A stretch of 36,024 nt of DNA from assembly GCA_900553015.1 (NCBI GenBank), contig USBY01000014.1:1-36024 (forward strand). The letters run 5' to 3'. How positions within the stretch are numbered: the stretch's first letter is position 1; every line of letters begins with the position of its first letter. Position numbers and translations under genes: made by a program. Positions 7,876-15,063 of the stretch are shown here, piece after piece. The stretch comes from an uncultured Clostridium sp. (GTDB lineage Bacteria; Bacillota; Clostridia; TANB77; CAG-508). The notes under the pieces are model-generated. The model was not told the DNA's origin. It saw nothing but the letters and a program-made list of their open reading frames with translations, and did not search any database.

Positions 7876-8268
7876 TTAATTACAATCAAATTTTTTATCA
7901 TGTTCTAATATTTTACATTCTACGTCTATTAATCTCTCAAATAATTTTCCATTTAGTGATATAAATTTTCTCATTTCTATAAAAACTCTTATAATATTAA
8001 TACTAACTTGTACTGCTATTTCGTTTTTTAGAAGTCCTGCTAGCATAGATATTCCTTGTTCTGTATAAATGTATGTTAAACATCTTCTTCCTCCATAATT
8101 TTCTTTTTCTAAACCTGAGGTTGCAAATTGCAACCTCAAATTTTCGGTTTCAGTTTCTGGTAATTGAAAGCAAAAATCTTCTGAAAATCTTTCAATATTT
8201 CTTTTCACTGCTTTGTCTATATATTTCGTTTCATATTGATATAACATATCTACATCACTATCTAACAT
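7876..8268 (-). pseudogene. ORF6N-domain protein remnant
   Basis: 130 codons resemble the phage-related ORF6N DNA-binding domain: MLDSDVDMLYQYETKYIDKAVKRNIERFSEDFCFQL, then LRLQFATSG, GGRRCLTYIYTEQGISMLAGLL and VIRVF-like ending MRKFISLNG. The usual N-terminus, which ends in I-R-G-x-x-V before MLDSD, is lost: only the in-frame codons for EKQV precede this ATG and then comes TAA (8281-8283). There is no ribosome site. The C-terminus stops right after LEHDKKFD, where relatives usually continue. I read this as a decayed fragment of a mobile-element or prophage gene. It lies just upstream of the abiF promoter. Confidence 0.65.
8116..8138. repeat. 23-base palindrome matching the asnB terminator stem
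   Basis: The arms TGAGGTTGCAA and TTGCAACCTCA lie inside the ORF6N remnant, coding L-R-L-Q-F-A-T-S. They differ from the palindrome at 6631-6653 only at one symmetric base pair (G:C swapped for C:G). The two copies bracket abiF and its RNA. Confidence 0.6.
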
Positions 8269-8289
8269 TACTTGTTTTTCTTAAGTTTT

Positions 8290-9081
8290 TTATTTATATA
8301 CAATTTTAGAAATTTCTGACCAAATCATATTTGGTGGTGCAATAATAAAATCTTTATTTCCTGCTAAAGTATTAGCCTTAATTAAAGTATAATCTTGATA
8401 GCTATATTCTATTGTTCCACCATCTGAATAAAATCCTCTTCTACATACACCATATTTACTATCTAACTCTGCCTGTTCCAAAATTTCATCTATAGAAATA
8501 TATTTTGCATTTATTGCTTCTGAAAAATCTTTTGCTTTCTCATTATTCTTTGCAATAGTTACATTTCCACCAACCACATAAATATCGAACTCTTCTTCTG
8601 AATTTATTTTATCTACTCCCATATCTTTTCTTTGTGCATAATAAATATGATTGTTTTCTATATAATCAGTATTTTGTAACTCGTATTCAAATAATTCTAC
8701 TTCATCTTCTACTTCGCTTGACCTAACAGATTTTTTTAATATAATCTTTATTACATTTCCTTCTTTTACAAATTTTCTTTCAATTTTATAAGGTTGCATT
8801 AAATATTCTTCATTCACAATTCCTTGTGACGAATAACTATCATTACTATAATCTGTTTTAACAATCAGTTTTCTATTTTTGTAATTTTCATCATAATTCT
8901 CTTTTACTGGTACATATGTTAATTCCTTTGTAACAATCTCACCTTCCACAGTATATAGATTAACTTTTAATGATATTTCATGTTCATATAAAACATTGTT
9001 TACATTTTCCATAAATTCATCTAATTTTTCCAAGTTATATACCTTATTATTTGAAATTGTTATAGAATTTCCTTCTATCAT
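8290..9081 (-). CDS. Unknown exported protein, main part (5' end probably frameshifted)
   Basis: 263 residues, no recognised catalytic motif. It starts MIEGNSITISNNKVYNLEKLDEFMENV, then has an LYTVEGEIVTKELTYVPV segment. The pattern of a short loop, a helix ending in F-x-x-x-V and then Y-T-x-E-G recalls the DUF4362 family of secreted Gram-positive proteins; this is a weak resemblance. The ATG has no ribosome site. The preceding 37-codon frame (9083-9196) encodes a signal anchor and ends in the base next to this start, so the two are best read as one gene broken by a single-base shift. It lies downstream of the sigma factor gene and is likely co-transcribed with it. Confidence 0.6.
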   Translation of the reverse strand: MIEGNSITISNNKVYNLEKLDEFMENVNNVLYEHEISLKVNLYTVEGEIVTKELTYVPVKENYDENYKNRKLIVKTDYSNDSYSSQGIVNEEYLMQPYKIERKFVKEGNVIKIILKKSVRSSEVEDEVELFEYELQNTDYIENNHIYYAQRKDMGVDKINSEEEFDIYVVGGNVTIAKNNEKAKDFSEAINAKYISIDEILEQAELDSKYGVCRRGFYSDGGTIEYSYQDYTLIKANTLAGNKDFIIAPPNMIWSEISKIVYK

Positions 9082-9082
9082 A

Positions 9083-9196
9083 TTACCGAGTCACATTAGA
9101 TATTTCGTTTGCATCAGCCTCTTCTTTTTGTATAATAGAACCCCATACTAACAACAACAAAATAATTAATATTAATACTAAAACTACTTTTTTCAT
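9083..9196 (-). CDS. Short signal-anchor reading frame, likely 5' part of the next gene
   Basis: 37 residues: MKK, a long hydrophobic stretch (about 4-22), then KEEADANEISNVTR. It has an AGGTGAT ribosome site. Its TAA at 9083-9085 lies one base short of the next ATG. A one-base shift near the end would join it to the 263-residue frame, giving a conventional exported protein of about 300 residues. It is either half of a frameshifted gene or, less likely, a genuine small membrane protein. Confidence 0.55.
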   Translation of the reverse strand: MKKVVLVLILIILLLLVWGSIIQKEEADANEISNVTR

Positions 9197-9217
9197 AATA
9201 TCACCTTTTCTCTTTTA

Positions 9218-10105
9218 TTATTTAGACAATTTCTTTTTTAATTTTATTTGTCTTTTTATTAATAAAATTGAAAAGATTACCACAAGTAAAATCGTTGTTA
9301 CAATAATCCCAAATGATATTATATTATTTGTTGAACTTTCTGCTGCTCCTGTAGCTTGAGCTGTAATTTCTATAGTGTCATTTTTTCCTGTATAATTGTC
9401 TGATCTGTTATTTTCTCCTTGTAATTCTGTACTTTGGTTTATACTATAACTTTCATCTATACTCTTCTCTTCATCTAATGCAATTTCATCTTTTTTCTTA
9501 ACAGAATCATTTTCTTCCGGTTCAGCTTCATTTCTCTCTGTTAATCCTCTTGTTTTAATATATAAAAATGCTCCTACAAAAATAGTTATTACATTTCCCA
9601 ATAACAATTTTATAGTGTTCAAGGATTTATAATAATGCCATTGAACTGCTGGAATTTTCATGTTCAATATATTTGCTATTTCTTTAAAAGATAAGTTGCT
9701 AACTATTTTTAAAGATAATATTTCCTGTTGTTTTTGTGGTAAATTCTTTATTAAATTATTAAAATATTCTTTATCTAAAACTCTTTCTATTTCTGTATCA
9801 TTATCTGATATTTCATATAAATTCTCAAAATTTTTCTCTTTTGAATGTTTCTTTATGTAATTAATAGTTTCGTTTTTTGCAACCGAATATAACCAACTTA
9901 AATATGATTTAGTTGGTAATTTTTCGTTATCTAATTTAAATATCTTAATAAATACATTTTGCAATACGTCCTCTGTTTCATCTGTATTTTTTAATATGCT
10001 ATATATAACACCAAATACTAGTTTTGAATAATTTTTATATAATTCTTCTATTCCTAATTTTCTATTCGTTTTTAATAGTTCAAAAATTTCCTCTTCTTTT
10101 TTCAT
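9218..10105 (-). CDS. ECF-like sigma-70 family factor with membrane-anchored C-terminal tail
   Basis: 295 residues. Sigma region 2 spans about 20-90 (ELYKNYSKLVFGVIYSILKNTDETEDVLQNVFIKIF, then SYLSWLYSVAKNETINYIKK). Region 4 spans about 112-166 (LPQKQQEILSLKIV, then FKEIANILNMKIPAVQWHYYK). Beyond it are a hydrophobic segment (167-183), a 75-residue acidic, Ser/Asn-rich linker, a second membrane segment (261-283) and a Lys/Arg tail. Ordinary ECF factors end after region 4 and are held by a separate anti-sigma factor; here the anchor is fused. Linker outside and both ends inside is the expected topology. The downstream exported protein may be its partner or target. No classical anti-sigma gene is seen. 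Confidence 0.85.
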   Translation of the reverse strand: MKKEEEIFELLKTNRKLGIEELYKNYSKLVFGVIYSILKNTDETEDVLQNVFIKIFKLDNEKLPTKSYLSWLYSVAKNETINYIKKHSKEKNFENLYEISDNDTEIERVLDKEYFNNLIKNLPQKQQEILSLKIVSNLSFKEIANILNMKIPAVQWHYYKSLNTIKLLLGNVITIFVGAFLYIKTRGLTERNEAEPEENDSVKKKDEIALDEEKSIDESYSINQSTELQGENNRSDNYTGKNDTIEITAQATGAAESSTNNIISFGIIVTTILLVVIFSILLIKRQIKLKKKLSK

Positions 10106-10113
10106 AATTCCTC

Positions 10114-10128
10114 CTGTCTTTTAGACAG
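10114..10128 (-). promoter_or_regulatory. Palindrome next to the sigma-factor ribosome site
   Basis: CTGTCT-TTT-AGACAG is a perfect 15-base palindrome directly abutting the GGAGG ribosome site of the sigma-factor gene. It could be an operator, or an RNA hairpin that affects translation. Confidence 0.35.
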
Positions 10129-10155
10129 TTAATATTAATAATTTTGTTAGTATTT

Positions 10156-10686
10156 TTATAAATTTTCTATCATTTTTTTAATTTGTATATCATCTTTTGC
10201 AGAAACATTATTTGTATTTAATGAATATATATAATCTTTTTTACTATCAAAGTCTGCATTTAAAAATTTGAATATCAAGTTTGCAGTATCTAATGCATGT
10301 TTAGGTTCTCCACTACCTCCACCTGTTAATACTAAAATTCCTCTTTTTTTCTTAAATACATGTGTTATATCTAAAAAGTATTTATTACTCCAAATATAAT
10401 TTAGTCTTGTAAGCAAAGAAAACATTGGAGGAGTTACATTATACATATATACAGGTGATGCTACTATTAATATGTCATAATCATCATTATATATTTTTTC
10501 CATATCATCTTTAATAGTACACCCTTTGTTTTTCCAGCAATATCTACAATCTACACATGGACTAATTTTAGCATCATATAAAAATATCTCTTCTATTTCT
10601 CCATCTAGTTTTTTCTTTAATTCATTTACTATATATGATGTATCACCATTTTTATGTGGTGACCCATTTAAAATTAATGTTTTCAT
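10156..10686 (-). CDS. Flavodoxin-fold NAD(P)H-dependent FMN reductase / Fe-S flavoprotein
   Basis: 176 residues. The flavin phosphate loop is NGSPHKNGDT (7-16); SPVYMYNVTPPM (77-88) is the isoalloxazine-side loop. Four cysteines in C44-x2-C47-x2-C50-x5-C56 suggest an iron-sulfur site, as in clostridial iron-sulfur flavoproteins. A third loop, LTGGGSGEP, is near 119-127. The physiological electron partner cannot be told. The start overlaps the HAD gene stop by four bases (ATGA), so the two are translationally coupled. Confidence 0.85.
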   Translation of the reverse strand: MKTLILNGSPHKNGDTSYIVNELKKKLDGEIEEIFLYDAKISPCVDCRYCWKNKGCTIKDDMEKIYNDDYDILIVASPVYMYNVTPPMFSLLTRLNYIWSNKYFLDITHVFKKKRGILVLTGGGSGEPKHALDTANLIFKFLNADFDSKKDYIYSLNTNNVSAKDDIQIKKMIENL

Positions 10687-11360
10687 ACCATAACCTCATT
10701 TAACTTTGTTATTCTACTATATTTATTAAATTGCCTATAATTATTAGTCCTGTCCATTAAAATTGGGCTTAATTTCTTTTTAACTGCAACATCTAATAAA
10801 TCAGGATTATCATCAACAAATATAGCTTCATTTTCTTTTATACAAAATTCATTTATTGGTCTGTCAAAAAATTTTCCGTCTTTTTTTAGTTCACAATATT
10901 CGGAAGAAATATATATCTTAGTAAAGAAATCATATATATTCCACCTTTTTAAAATATTATAAACACATGGCCAATTGTCTGATAATAATATTAATTTATG
11001 CTCTTTACTTGCTTCACTTAAAAACTCATATACATCATCATACATAACATATTTATCTTCGTTATATACAAAATCTTGGGCCAATTTTTCAGCTTGCTCT
11101 TTAAAATTTCCAACTATGTTTAATTCATTTATTACATTATAATAAAATTCTTTAAATGCTTCATATTCTTCTTCTCTAGTTGTCATTTTTACAGATATAA
11201 TCGCATTAAATTTATTAAATAAAAATTTTAATTTTTTTAAATCTATTTTTTCTGTCCCTAGTATTTCAAAAAAATTTGGTGTTATAAACCATTCTCCTGT
11301 TTTTGGTTTTCCTAATACCAATCCAAAGTCCAAAATTATATACTTTTGTTGCTTAATCAT
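10683..11360 (-). CDS. HAD-superfamily hydrolase
   Basis: 225 residues. Motif I is LDFGLVL with Asp11 as the putative nucleophile; the second Asp of the usual DxD is Gly, as in the DFG/DLG subgroup of subfamily IA enzymes. Motif II is LLSDNW, and the metal-site motif IV is FVDDNPDLLDVA. The helical cap lies between motifs I and II. Some DFG-type members retain phosphatase activity, so this is a putative phosphatase of unknown substrate. It overlaps the flavoprotein gene by four bases and follows the HTH-CYTH gene by 14, so the three form one operon. Confidence 0.8.
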   Translation of the reverse strand: MIKQQKYIILDFGLVLGKPKTGEWFITPNFFEILGTEKIDLKKLKFLFNKFNAIISVKMTTREEEYEAFKEFYYNVINELNIVGNFKEQAEKLAQDFVYNEDKYVMYDDVYEFLSEASKEHKLILLSDNWPCVYNILKRWNIYDFFTKIYISSEYCELKKDGKFFDRPINEFCIKENEAIFVDDNPDLLDVAVKKKLSPILMDRTNNYRQFNKYSRITKLNEVMV

Positions 11361-11374
11361 TATTCCTCCATAAT

Positions 11375-12163
11375 TTATTTATTCAATTTATCATACATTA
11401 AATATGAATAACCTTTTAAGTTTCTTCTTGTTATATCTAAGTTTAATTCTTTTACAAAATTTAATAATAATTGATTTGCCTCATTTATAGGAATATTTTT
11501 ATCATATACTTCTATTTCTATAAAATATCCTAAATCTTTAACATTATCTAATGATATCTCGAATAAGTTCTTATATATAAAGCTGTCTCTTTCTTTTATT
11601 AAATCACATACTTTGTTTATTCGCACACCTTTTAATATATTAATTGTAGCATCTAAATTAGATACTTCTGTCTCATATTCAACTATATGAATATCTTCTT
11701 CATCATTTCCCATATATATTTTTTTATAGCATAATATGTATTTATCTTTTTGTATTCTTATTCTAATACATTCGTCATCTATATCTCCACCAAAAAATGC
11801 GGGATTTTCTGGCGAGAAATATATGTCATGTTGTTTTTTATTAGTATGTTTATTGTTTTCTTTTTTAAAATAATCAAATAATTTTTTATATTGTTCTTCT
11901 TCAATTTCTAATTTTATTTCTATTTCTATACTTGAACTGTTTTTCTTTTTTATTAGCCTTTCGCCTTGTAATAGTTCATTAATGGTAACACCTAATATTT
12001 GTGATATATCTGTAAACAATGATAAATCTGGCATATATTTTCCTGTTTCCCATCTAGATACAGTTTTACTTGTTACTCCTAATTTTTCTGCAAGTTCAGA
12101 TTGTTTTAAATCTTTTTCTTTTCTTAGTTCTCCTATAAATTTTCCTATTTTTGCTTGATCCAT
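11375..12163 (-). CDS. HTH-XRE / CYTH-domain fusion protein
   Basis: 262 residues. Residues 6-66 form a Cro/CI-type helix-turn-helix (ELRKEKDLKQSELAEKLGV, TSKTVSRWETGKYMP). Residues 78-258 look like a CYTH domain: ExExK as E80-I-E82-I-K84, then CIRIRIQKDKYILCYKK (132-148), VEYETEV (161-167), IKERDSF (189-195) and LDNVKDLGYFIEIE (205-218), ending in a GYSYLMYDKL motif. CYTH proteins bind triphosphates or polyphosphate (class IV adenylate cyclase, thiamine triphosphatase). With the DNA-binding domain this suggests a regulator that senses or acts on a triphosphate. It heads a probable operon with the HAD hydrolase and the flavoprotein. GGGTTTA and TAAACCC (12179-12185, 12220-12226) flank its promoter. 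Confidence 0.8.
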   Translation of the reverse strand: MDQAKIGKFIGELRKEKDLKQSELAEKLGVTSKTVSRWETGKYMPDLSLFTDISQILGVTINELLQGERLIKKKNSSSIEIEIKLEIEEEQYKKLFDYFKKENNKHTNKKQHDIYFSPENPAFFGGDIDDECIRIRIQKDKYILCYKKIYMGNDEEDIHIVEYETEVSNLDATINILKGVRINKVCDLIKERDSFIYKNLFEISLDNVKDLGYFIEIEVYDKNIPINEANQLLLNFVKELNLDITRRNLKGYSYLMYDKLNK

Positions 12164-12240
12164 ATTTTCACTCCTTTTGGGTTTATTTCATACATTGTAT
12201 TATGTAACTTTAAGTATAGTAAACCCCATAAATAGCGATT

Positions 12241-12810
12241 TTATCTAATATCTTGTTCTAATTTTTTTAGTGCTATTTTTCTGCTACTAATGTTATTTTT
12301 TTCTTCTGTTTCTAATTCTGCTAATGTTCTACCGTCTTCTAATTCAAATATTTCGTCAAACCCAAATCCGTTTTTACCTCTTGGAGCTTCCGATATGTAT
12401 CCATTTAGTGTTCCTTTATATATTTTTTCTTTTCCTTGTGAATCTATATAAGCTATACATGTTATGAATTCAACTTTTCGTTTAGCTTTTGGAATACCTT
12501 CTAATCTTTTTATCAAATAATTATTTCTTTCTTCTTGTGTTGCATTTTCTCCTAAAAATCTTGCAGTTTTTACACCTGGAAATCCATCTAATGCTTCAAT
12601 ACAAATTCCACTATCATCTGCAATACATGCTGTATTCGTTAACTTATAAATTTCTCTTGCTTTTATTAAGGCATTAGATTCAAATGTTTCCCCATTTTCT
12701 TCTATTTCTATATTTATATTCATTTCTTTTAGTGTTTTTATATCTTCATTTTTAAGTATCTCTTTAATCTCTTTTACTTTTCCTTTATTATTTGTCGCTA
12801 AAATAATCAT
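12241..12810 (-). CDS. rdgB: XTP/dITP diphosphatase, RdgB/HAM1 family
   Basis: 189 residues. It removes deaminated purine nucleoside triphosphates (ITP, dITP, XTP) from the pool. Signatures are the N-terminal ATNNKGKVKEI (substrate phosphate binding), ADDSGICIEALDGFPGVKTARF (65-86) and GFGFDEIFE. The length is normal for the family. The ribosome site is TAGGAG, immediately after a REP-like repeat copy; a second AGGAG-like sequence lies on the far side of the repeat. It is likely transcribed with the upstream prolyl-tRNA editing gene. Confidence 0.93.
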   Translation of the reverse strand: MIILATNNKGKVKEIKEILKNEDIKTLKEMNINIEIEENGETFESNALIKAREIYKLTNTACIADDSGICIEALDGFPGVKTARFLGENATQEERNNYLIKRLEGIPKAKRKVEFITCIAYIDSQGKEKIYKGTLNGYISEAPRGKNGFGFDEIFELEDGRTLAELETEEKNNISSRKIALKKLEQDIR

Positions 12811-12825
12811 CTTACTTCTCCTATC

Positions 12826-12852
12826 GGGATTTTAGGAACGTCCCCAAATCCC
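12826..12852. repeat. REP-like 27-base palindrome, copy 1
   Basis: GGGATTTtA-GGAACGTCCC-CAAATCCC. It lies between the prolyl-tRNA editing gene and rdgB, with AAGGAGAGA on one side and the functional TAGGAG on the other, as if it had split a ribosome site. The other copies are at 13902 and 23654. Confidence 0.8.
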
Positions 12853-12862
12853 TCTCTCCTTG

Positions 12863-13327
12863 CTAAATTTCTATATACTCATTTCCACAATGGTTTATAA
12901 ATTTTATTAGATCTTCATATTTTATAGATACTGTTGCAGTGTTTCTATTTGGATGAATTAGTACTTTATTATTTTTTAATTCTTTATCTAGTACAACTGT
13001 TACTTTTTGTTCTTTATCGTTTATTATTCCAAGTGGTGTTACTGAACCTGGAGTTAAGCCTAAATATTCTTGTAAATCGTTTTCGTTTGCAAAAGATAAT
13101 CTTTTACTATTAATTTTTTCTGGTAAAGTTTTTAAATCTGCTCTTTTGTTATCTGGTAAAGTATATAAAAATAAATTTTTCTTTGCGTCTTTTAAAAAGA
13201 GATTCTTACACCCAATTCCTTCCATTTCCATAAAAACATCTTGTAAATCATCTACCGTATATACAGCTTTATGTTCCTGTAACTCATATTCTATATTTAA
13301 TTCTTTTAAAACTCCCAAAATATCCAT
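12863..13327 (-). CDS. Prolyl-tRNA editing protein (YbaK/EbsC, ProX/PrdX type)
   Basis: 154 residues. It is a stand-alone editing domain that deacylates mischarged tRNA, typically Ala-tRNA(Pro). Signatures are a HKAVYTVDDL-type N-terminal segment, CKNLFLKDAKKNLFLYTLP with a likely catalytic-site Lys, RADLKTL, LSFAN, LGLTPGSVTPLGIIND, and the C-terminal HPNRNTATVSI segment. This pattern matches the PrdX/ProX branch better than YbaK itself. It is followed by a REP-like repeat and rdgB. Confidence 0.88.
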   Translation of the reverse strand: MDILGVLKELNIEYELQEHKAVYTVDDLQDVFMEMEGIGCKNLFLKDAKKNLFLYTLPDNKRADLKTLPEKINSKRLSFANENDLQEYLGLTPGSVTPLGIINDKEQKVTVVLDKELKNNKVLIHPNRNTATVSIKYEDLIKFINHCGNEYIEI

Positions 13328-13386
13328 AAAATCTCTCCTTTCGTTTAGCCTAAAATATCATAAAAAGTAAAAAAAATCTAGTATAA

Positions 13387-13884
13387 CTAGATTTCTTTTA
13401 CATCATCTTCAATTAAATAACACATTTCCTCATGTGCATCTATATTTTCATTAATTTTATTTGTGTCTAATTTTATATATTTTATAGTTCCATTTGCAAG
13501 TACATTTCCTTCTAAATCTAAGATTTTAGAGTCCACTATAAAAAATTTACTATTCTCTTTTATAATCATACCTTTCCCTATTAATTCGGTATTATATGGT
13601 ACTGGTTTTCTATATTTTGTATCCAATGACATTGTTACACCAAATTCTTCCTCATTACCTTCTTTATACGCCCATAATGCTCTTAATCCCATCTCATCAA
13701 GCATTGCAGTAATTAATCCACCATGTACTCTTCCTGGATAACTTTGATGTTCTTCTCTATATTTAAATTTTGTCATTACACTTCCATCTTCCATATTATA
13801 AAATTGTGCATGTAACCCATATTTATTATCCATTCCACATATCGCACACATTTTACTATTTCTTTGTTTACTTACTACTTTCAT
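13387..13884 (-). CDS. PaaI-family hotdog thioesterase
   Basis: 165 residues with a single hotdog domain. The catalytic segment is GRVHGGLITAMLDEMG (51-66), with the HGG motif at 54-56 and the acidic pair D63-E64. YRKPVPYNTELIGKG is the typical central strand. A short Cys-x2-Cys (13, 16) occurs at the N-terminus. The family hydrolyses acyl-CoA or aryl-CoA thioesters; the substrate is unknown here. The ribosome site AGGTAATAAA is next to a repeat copy on the upstream side. Confidence 0.85.
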   Translation of the reverse strand: MKVVSKQRNSKMCAICGMDNKYGLHAQFYNMEDGSVMTKFKYREEHQSYPGRVHGGLITAMLDEMGLRALWAYKEGNEEEFGVTMSLDTKYRKPVPYNTELIGKGMIIKENSKFFIVDSKILDLEGNVLANGTIKYIKLDTNKINENIDAHEEMCYLIEDDVKEI

Positions 13885-13901
13885 TTTATTACCTCCAAAA
13901 A

Positions 13902-13928
13902 GGGATTCTAGGAACGTCCCCTAATCCC
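13902..13928. repeat. REP-like 27-base palindrome, copy 2
   Basis: GGGATTcTA-GGAACGTCCC-CTAATCCC. Its last base is the G of the TAG stop of the Nudix gene on the minus strand. Copy 3 abuts the fbp stop in the same way. Confidence 0.8.
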
Positions 13929-14362
13929 TATCCATTATAAAATTCTTTACTTAAATATTTCTCTATTATTCTCCTAGTTGGTATACAGGTATTTTCTGGC
14001 ATATCATTTACAGCAAACCAATCATATTTTACAAGCTCATCTGTTTTTGGCAATTTTATATTTCCACTGTATTCTTCTGCAATTAAACCAAATGTTGCAA
14101 ATTGTGCATATTTGTTTACATCATTTTGTACACAAATTACTTTTATTTTGCTTACATCTAAATTACATTCTTGTTTTGTCTTTCTAATTCCAGCCTCTTC
14201 TATTGTTTCTCCAAATTTTACTTTCCCACTTGGAAGTGTCCACGTGCCTTCTAATCTCATGTCCGAATCTGCTTTTTTGGCATCATCATTTCTAAGTAAC
14301 ATTAATATTTTATTTTCTTTATTTTTAATTATTATTCCTATTCCGATTCCTATTTTTTCCAT
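13928..14362 (-). CDS. Nudix-fold hydrolase with an atypical Nudix box
   Basis: 144 residues, the length of small MutT-like enzymes. The fold is clear: IIIKNKENKILMLLR, then GTWTLPSGKVKFGET, then AEEYSG and a YDWFAVNDMP segment. The box G-x5-E-x7-REUxEE-xGU reads GKVKFGE...RKTKQECNL: the first Glu after Arg is Lys, the EE pair is QE, and the Gly is Asn. Loss of these metal ligands suggests weak or altered catalysis. It has its own promoter and ends inside repeat copy 2. Confidence 0.8.
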   Translation of the reverse strand: MEKIGIGIGIIIKNKENKILMLLRNDDAKKADSDMRLEGTWTLPSGKVKFGETIEEAGIRKTKQECNLDVSKIKVICVQNDVNKYAQFATFGLIAEEYSGNIKLPKTDELVKYDWFAVNDMPENTCIPTRRIIEKYLSKEFYNG

Positions 14363-14392
14363 CTTTTCTCCTTTTGTTTATTTACTAGCTAT

Positions 14393-14421
14393 ATTTTAGC
14401 AAACAAAGTTTAAGATTTCAA
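14393..14421 (-). promoter_or_regulatory. Promoter of the Nudix gene
   Basis: TTGAAA (14416-14421) and TAAAAT (14393-14398) are separated by 17 bases, about 30 bases before the Nudix start codon. Confidence 0.6.
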
Positions 14422-14448
14422 TATAAACTAATCATACAATTTTTCTAA

Positions 14449-14490
14449 TTAAAAAAGCTTTTGGTGACGTGCACACACGCCACCAAGCTT
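14449..14490 (-). terminator. Strong terminator of the GC-rich orphan gene
   Basis: The stem starts at the base next to the stop codon: AAGC/GCTT outside, then TTGGTG/CACCAA, CGTG/CACG and a CACA loop, followed on the minus strand by TTTTTT. It is much more GC-rich than other terminators in the window. Confidence 0.85.
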
Positions 14491-15006
14491 CTAGATGAAG
14501 TAGACTTTGTCCACTCCAACTTGCAGCAGGCCTTTTGCCTCTTGTTGCTGCAGGTAAGAATCCTTTTGCAGTAGCTTCCTATCCACAAGAAGTACCGATT
14601 CGATGCTTCCGGAAATTGAAGCAACCTCTAGGAATCCTAACCTAATTTCCAGGTTTCTGAAGTTTCTGTCGACCACAGCAACCCCTTTCGAAAGAGCACT
14701 CTTCACTCTTCTGTAAAAGAGATTATTAGTTTCCAGTTGAAACGCTTGCCAGTCTTCGATAGCTTCATCAGCCTGGACTTCTGCAGCAATTGCGGAATAA
14801 TCCACCAGCCAGACTTTTTTCCGAGCCACCAGATTTCTAATTTTTTTACTATCTTCCAGTCCGATTAGTAGAACTAACCGATTTCCTTCAGATAGCTTCT
14901 TAAAATTTGGTCTTCCCTTAAAAAGCCCTTGACAGATTTTTCCTCGCTTGCGCGCTACAGGATACTCAAGCATCGTGCTCATTTGAGCCTCTAACTGCTT
15001 ATTCAT
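14491..15006 (-). CDS. GC-rich orphan gene, possible degenerate P-loop kinase-like protein
   Basis: 171 residues, not recognised. Base composition is close to half G+C by eye, against strongly AT-rich neighbours, and codon use differs accordingly (CTGCAG, GCAGCA, CGAGCC). The reading NRLVLLIGLEDSKKI (42-56), VWLVDYSAI (65-73), VKSALSKGVAVVDRNFRNLEIR (101-122) and SVLLVDRKLLQKD (137-149) resembles the order of strands in small P-loop kinases (AAA_33-like), but the Walker A glycines and GK[ST] are missing, so catalysis of that kind is doubtful. It has its own extended -10 promoter, a perfect AAGGAGG ribosome site and a terminator touching the stop codon. The features suggest recent transfer. 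Confidence 0.7.
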   Translation of the reverse strand: MNKQLEAQMSTMLEYPVARKRGKICQGLFKGRPNFKKLSEGNRLVLLIGLEDSKKIRNLVARKKVWLVDYSAIAAEVQADEAIEDWQAFQLETNNLFYRRVKSALSKGVAVVDRNFRNLEIRLGFLEVASISGSIESVLLVDRKLLQKDSYLQQQEAKGLLQVGVDKVYFI

Positions 15007-15038
15007 CTTTCAACCTCCTTGAAATTTATTCACTTTTT

Positions 15039-15044
15039 ATTATA
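15039..15044 (-). promoter_or_regulatory. Extended -10 promoter of the orphan gene
   Basis: TGGTATAAT on the minus strand is an extended -10 (TGn-TATAAT), about 33 bases before the ATG, at the end of tcdA. No good -35 is visible, as is usual for this class. Confidence 0.55.
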
Positions 15045-15063
15045 CCATTTTCTACAAGTTACC

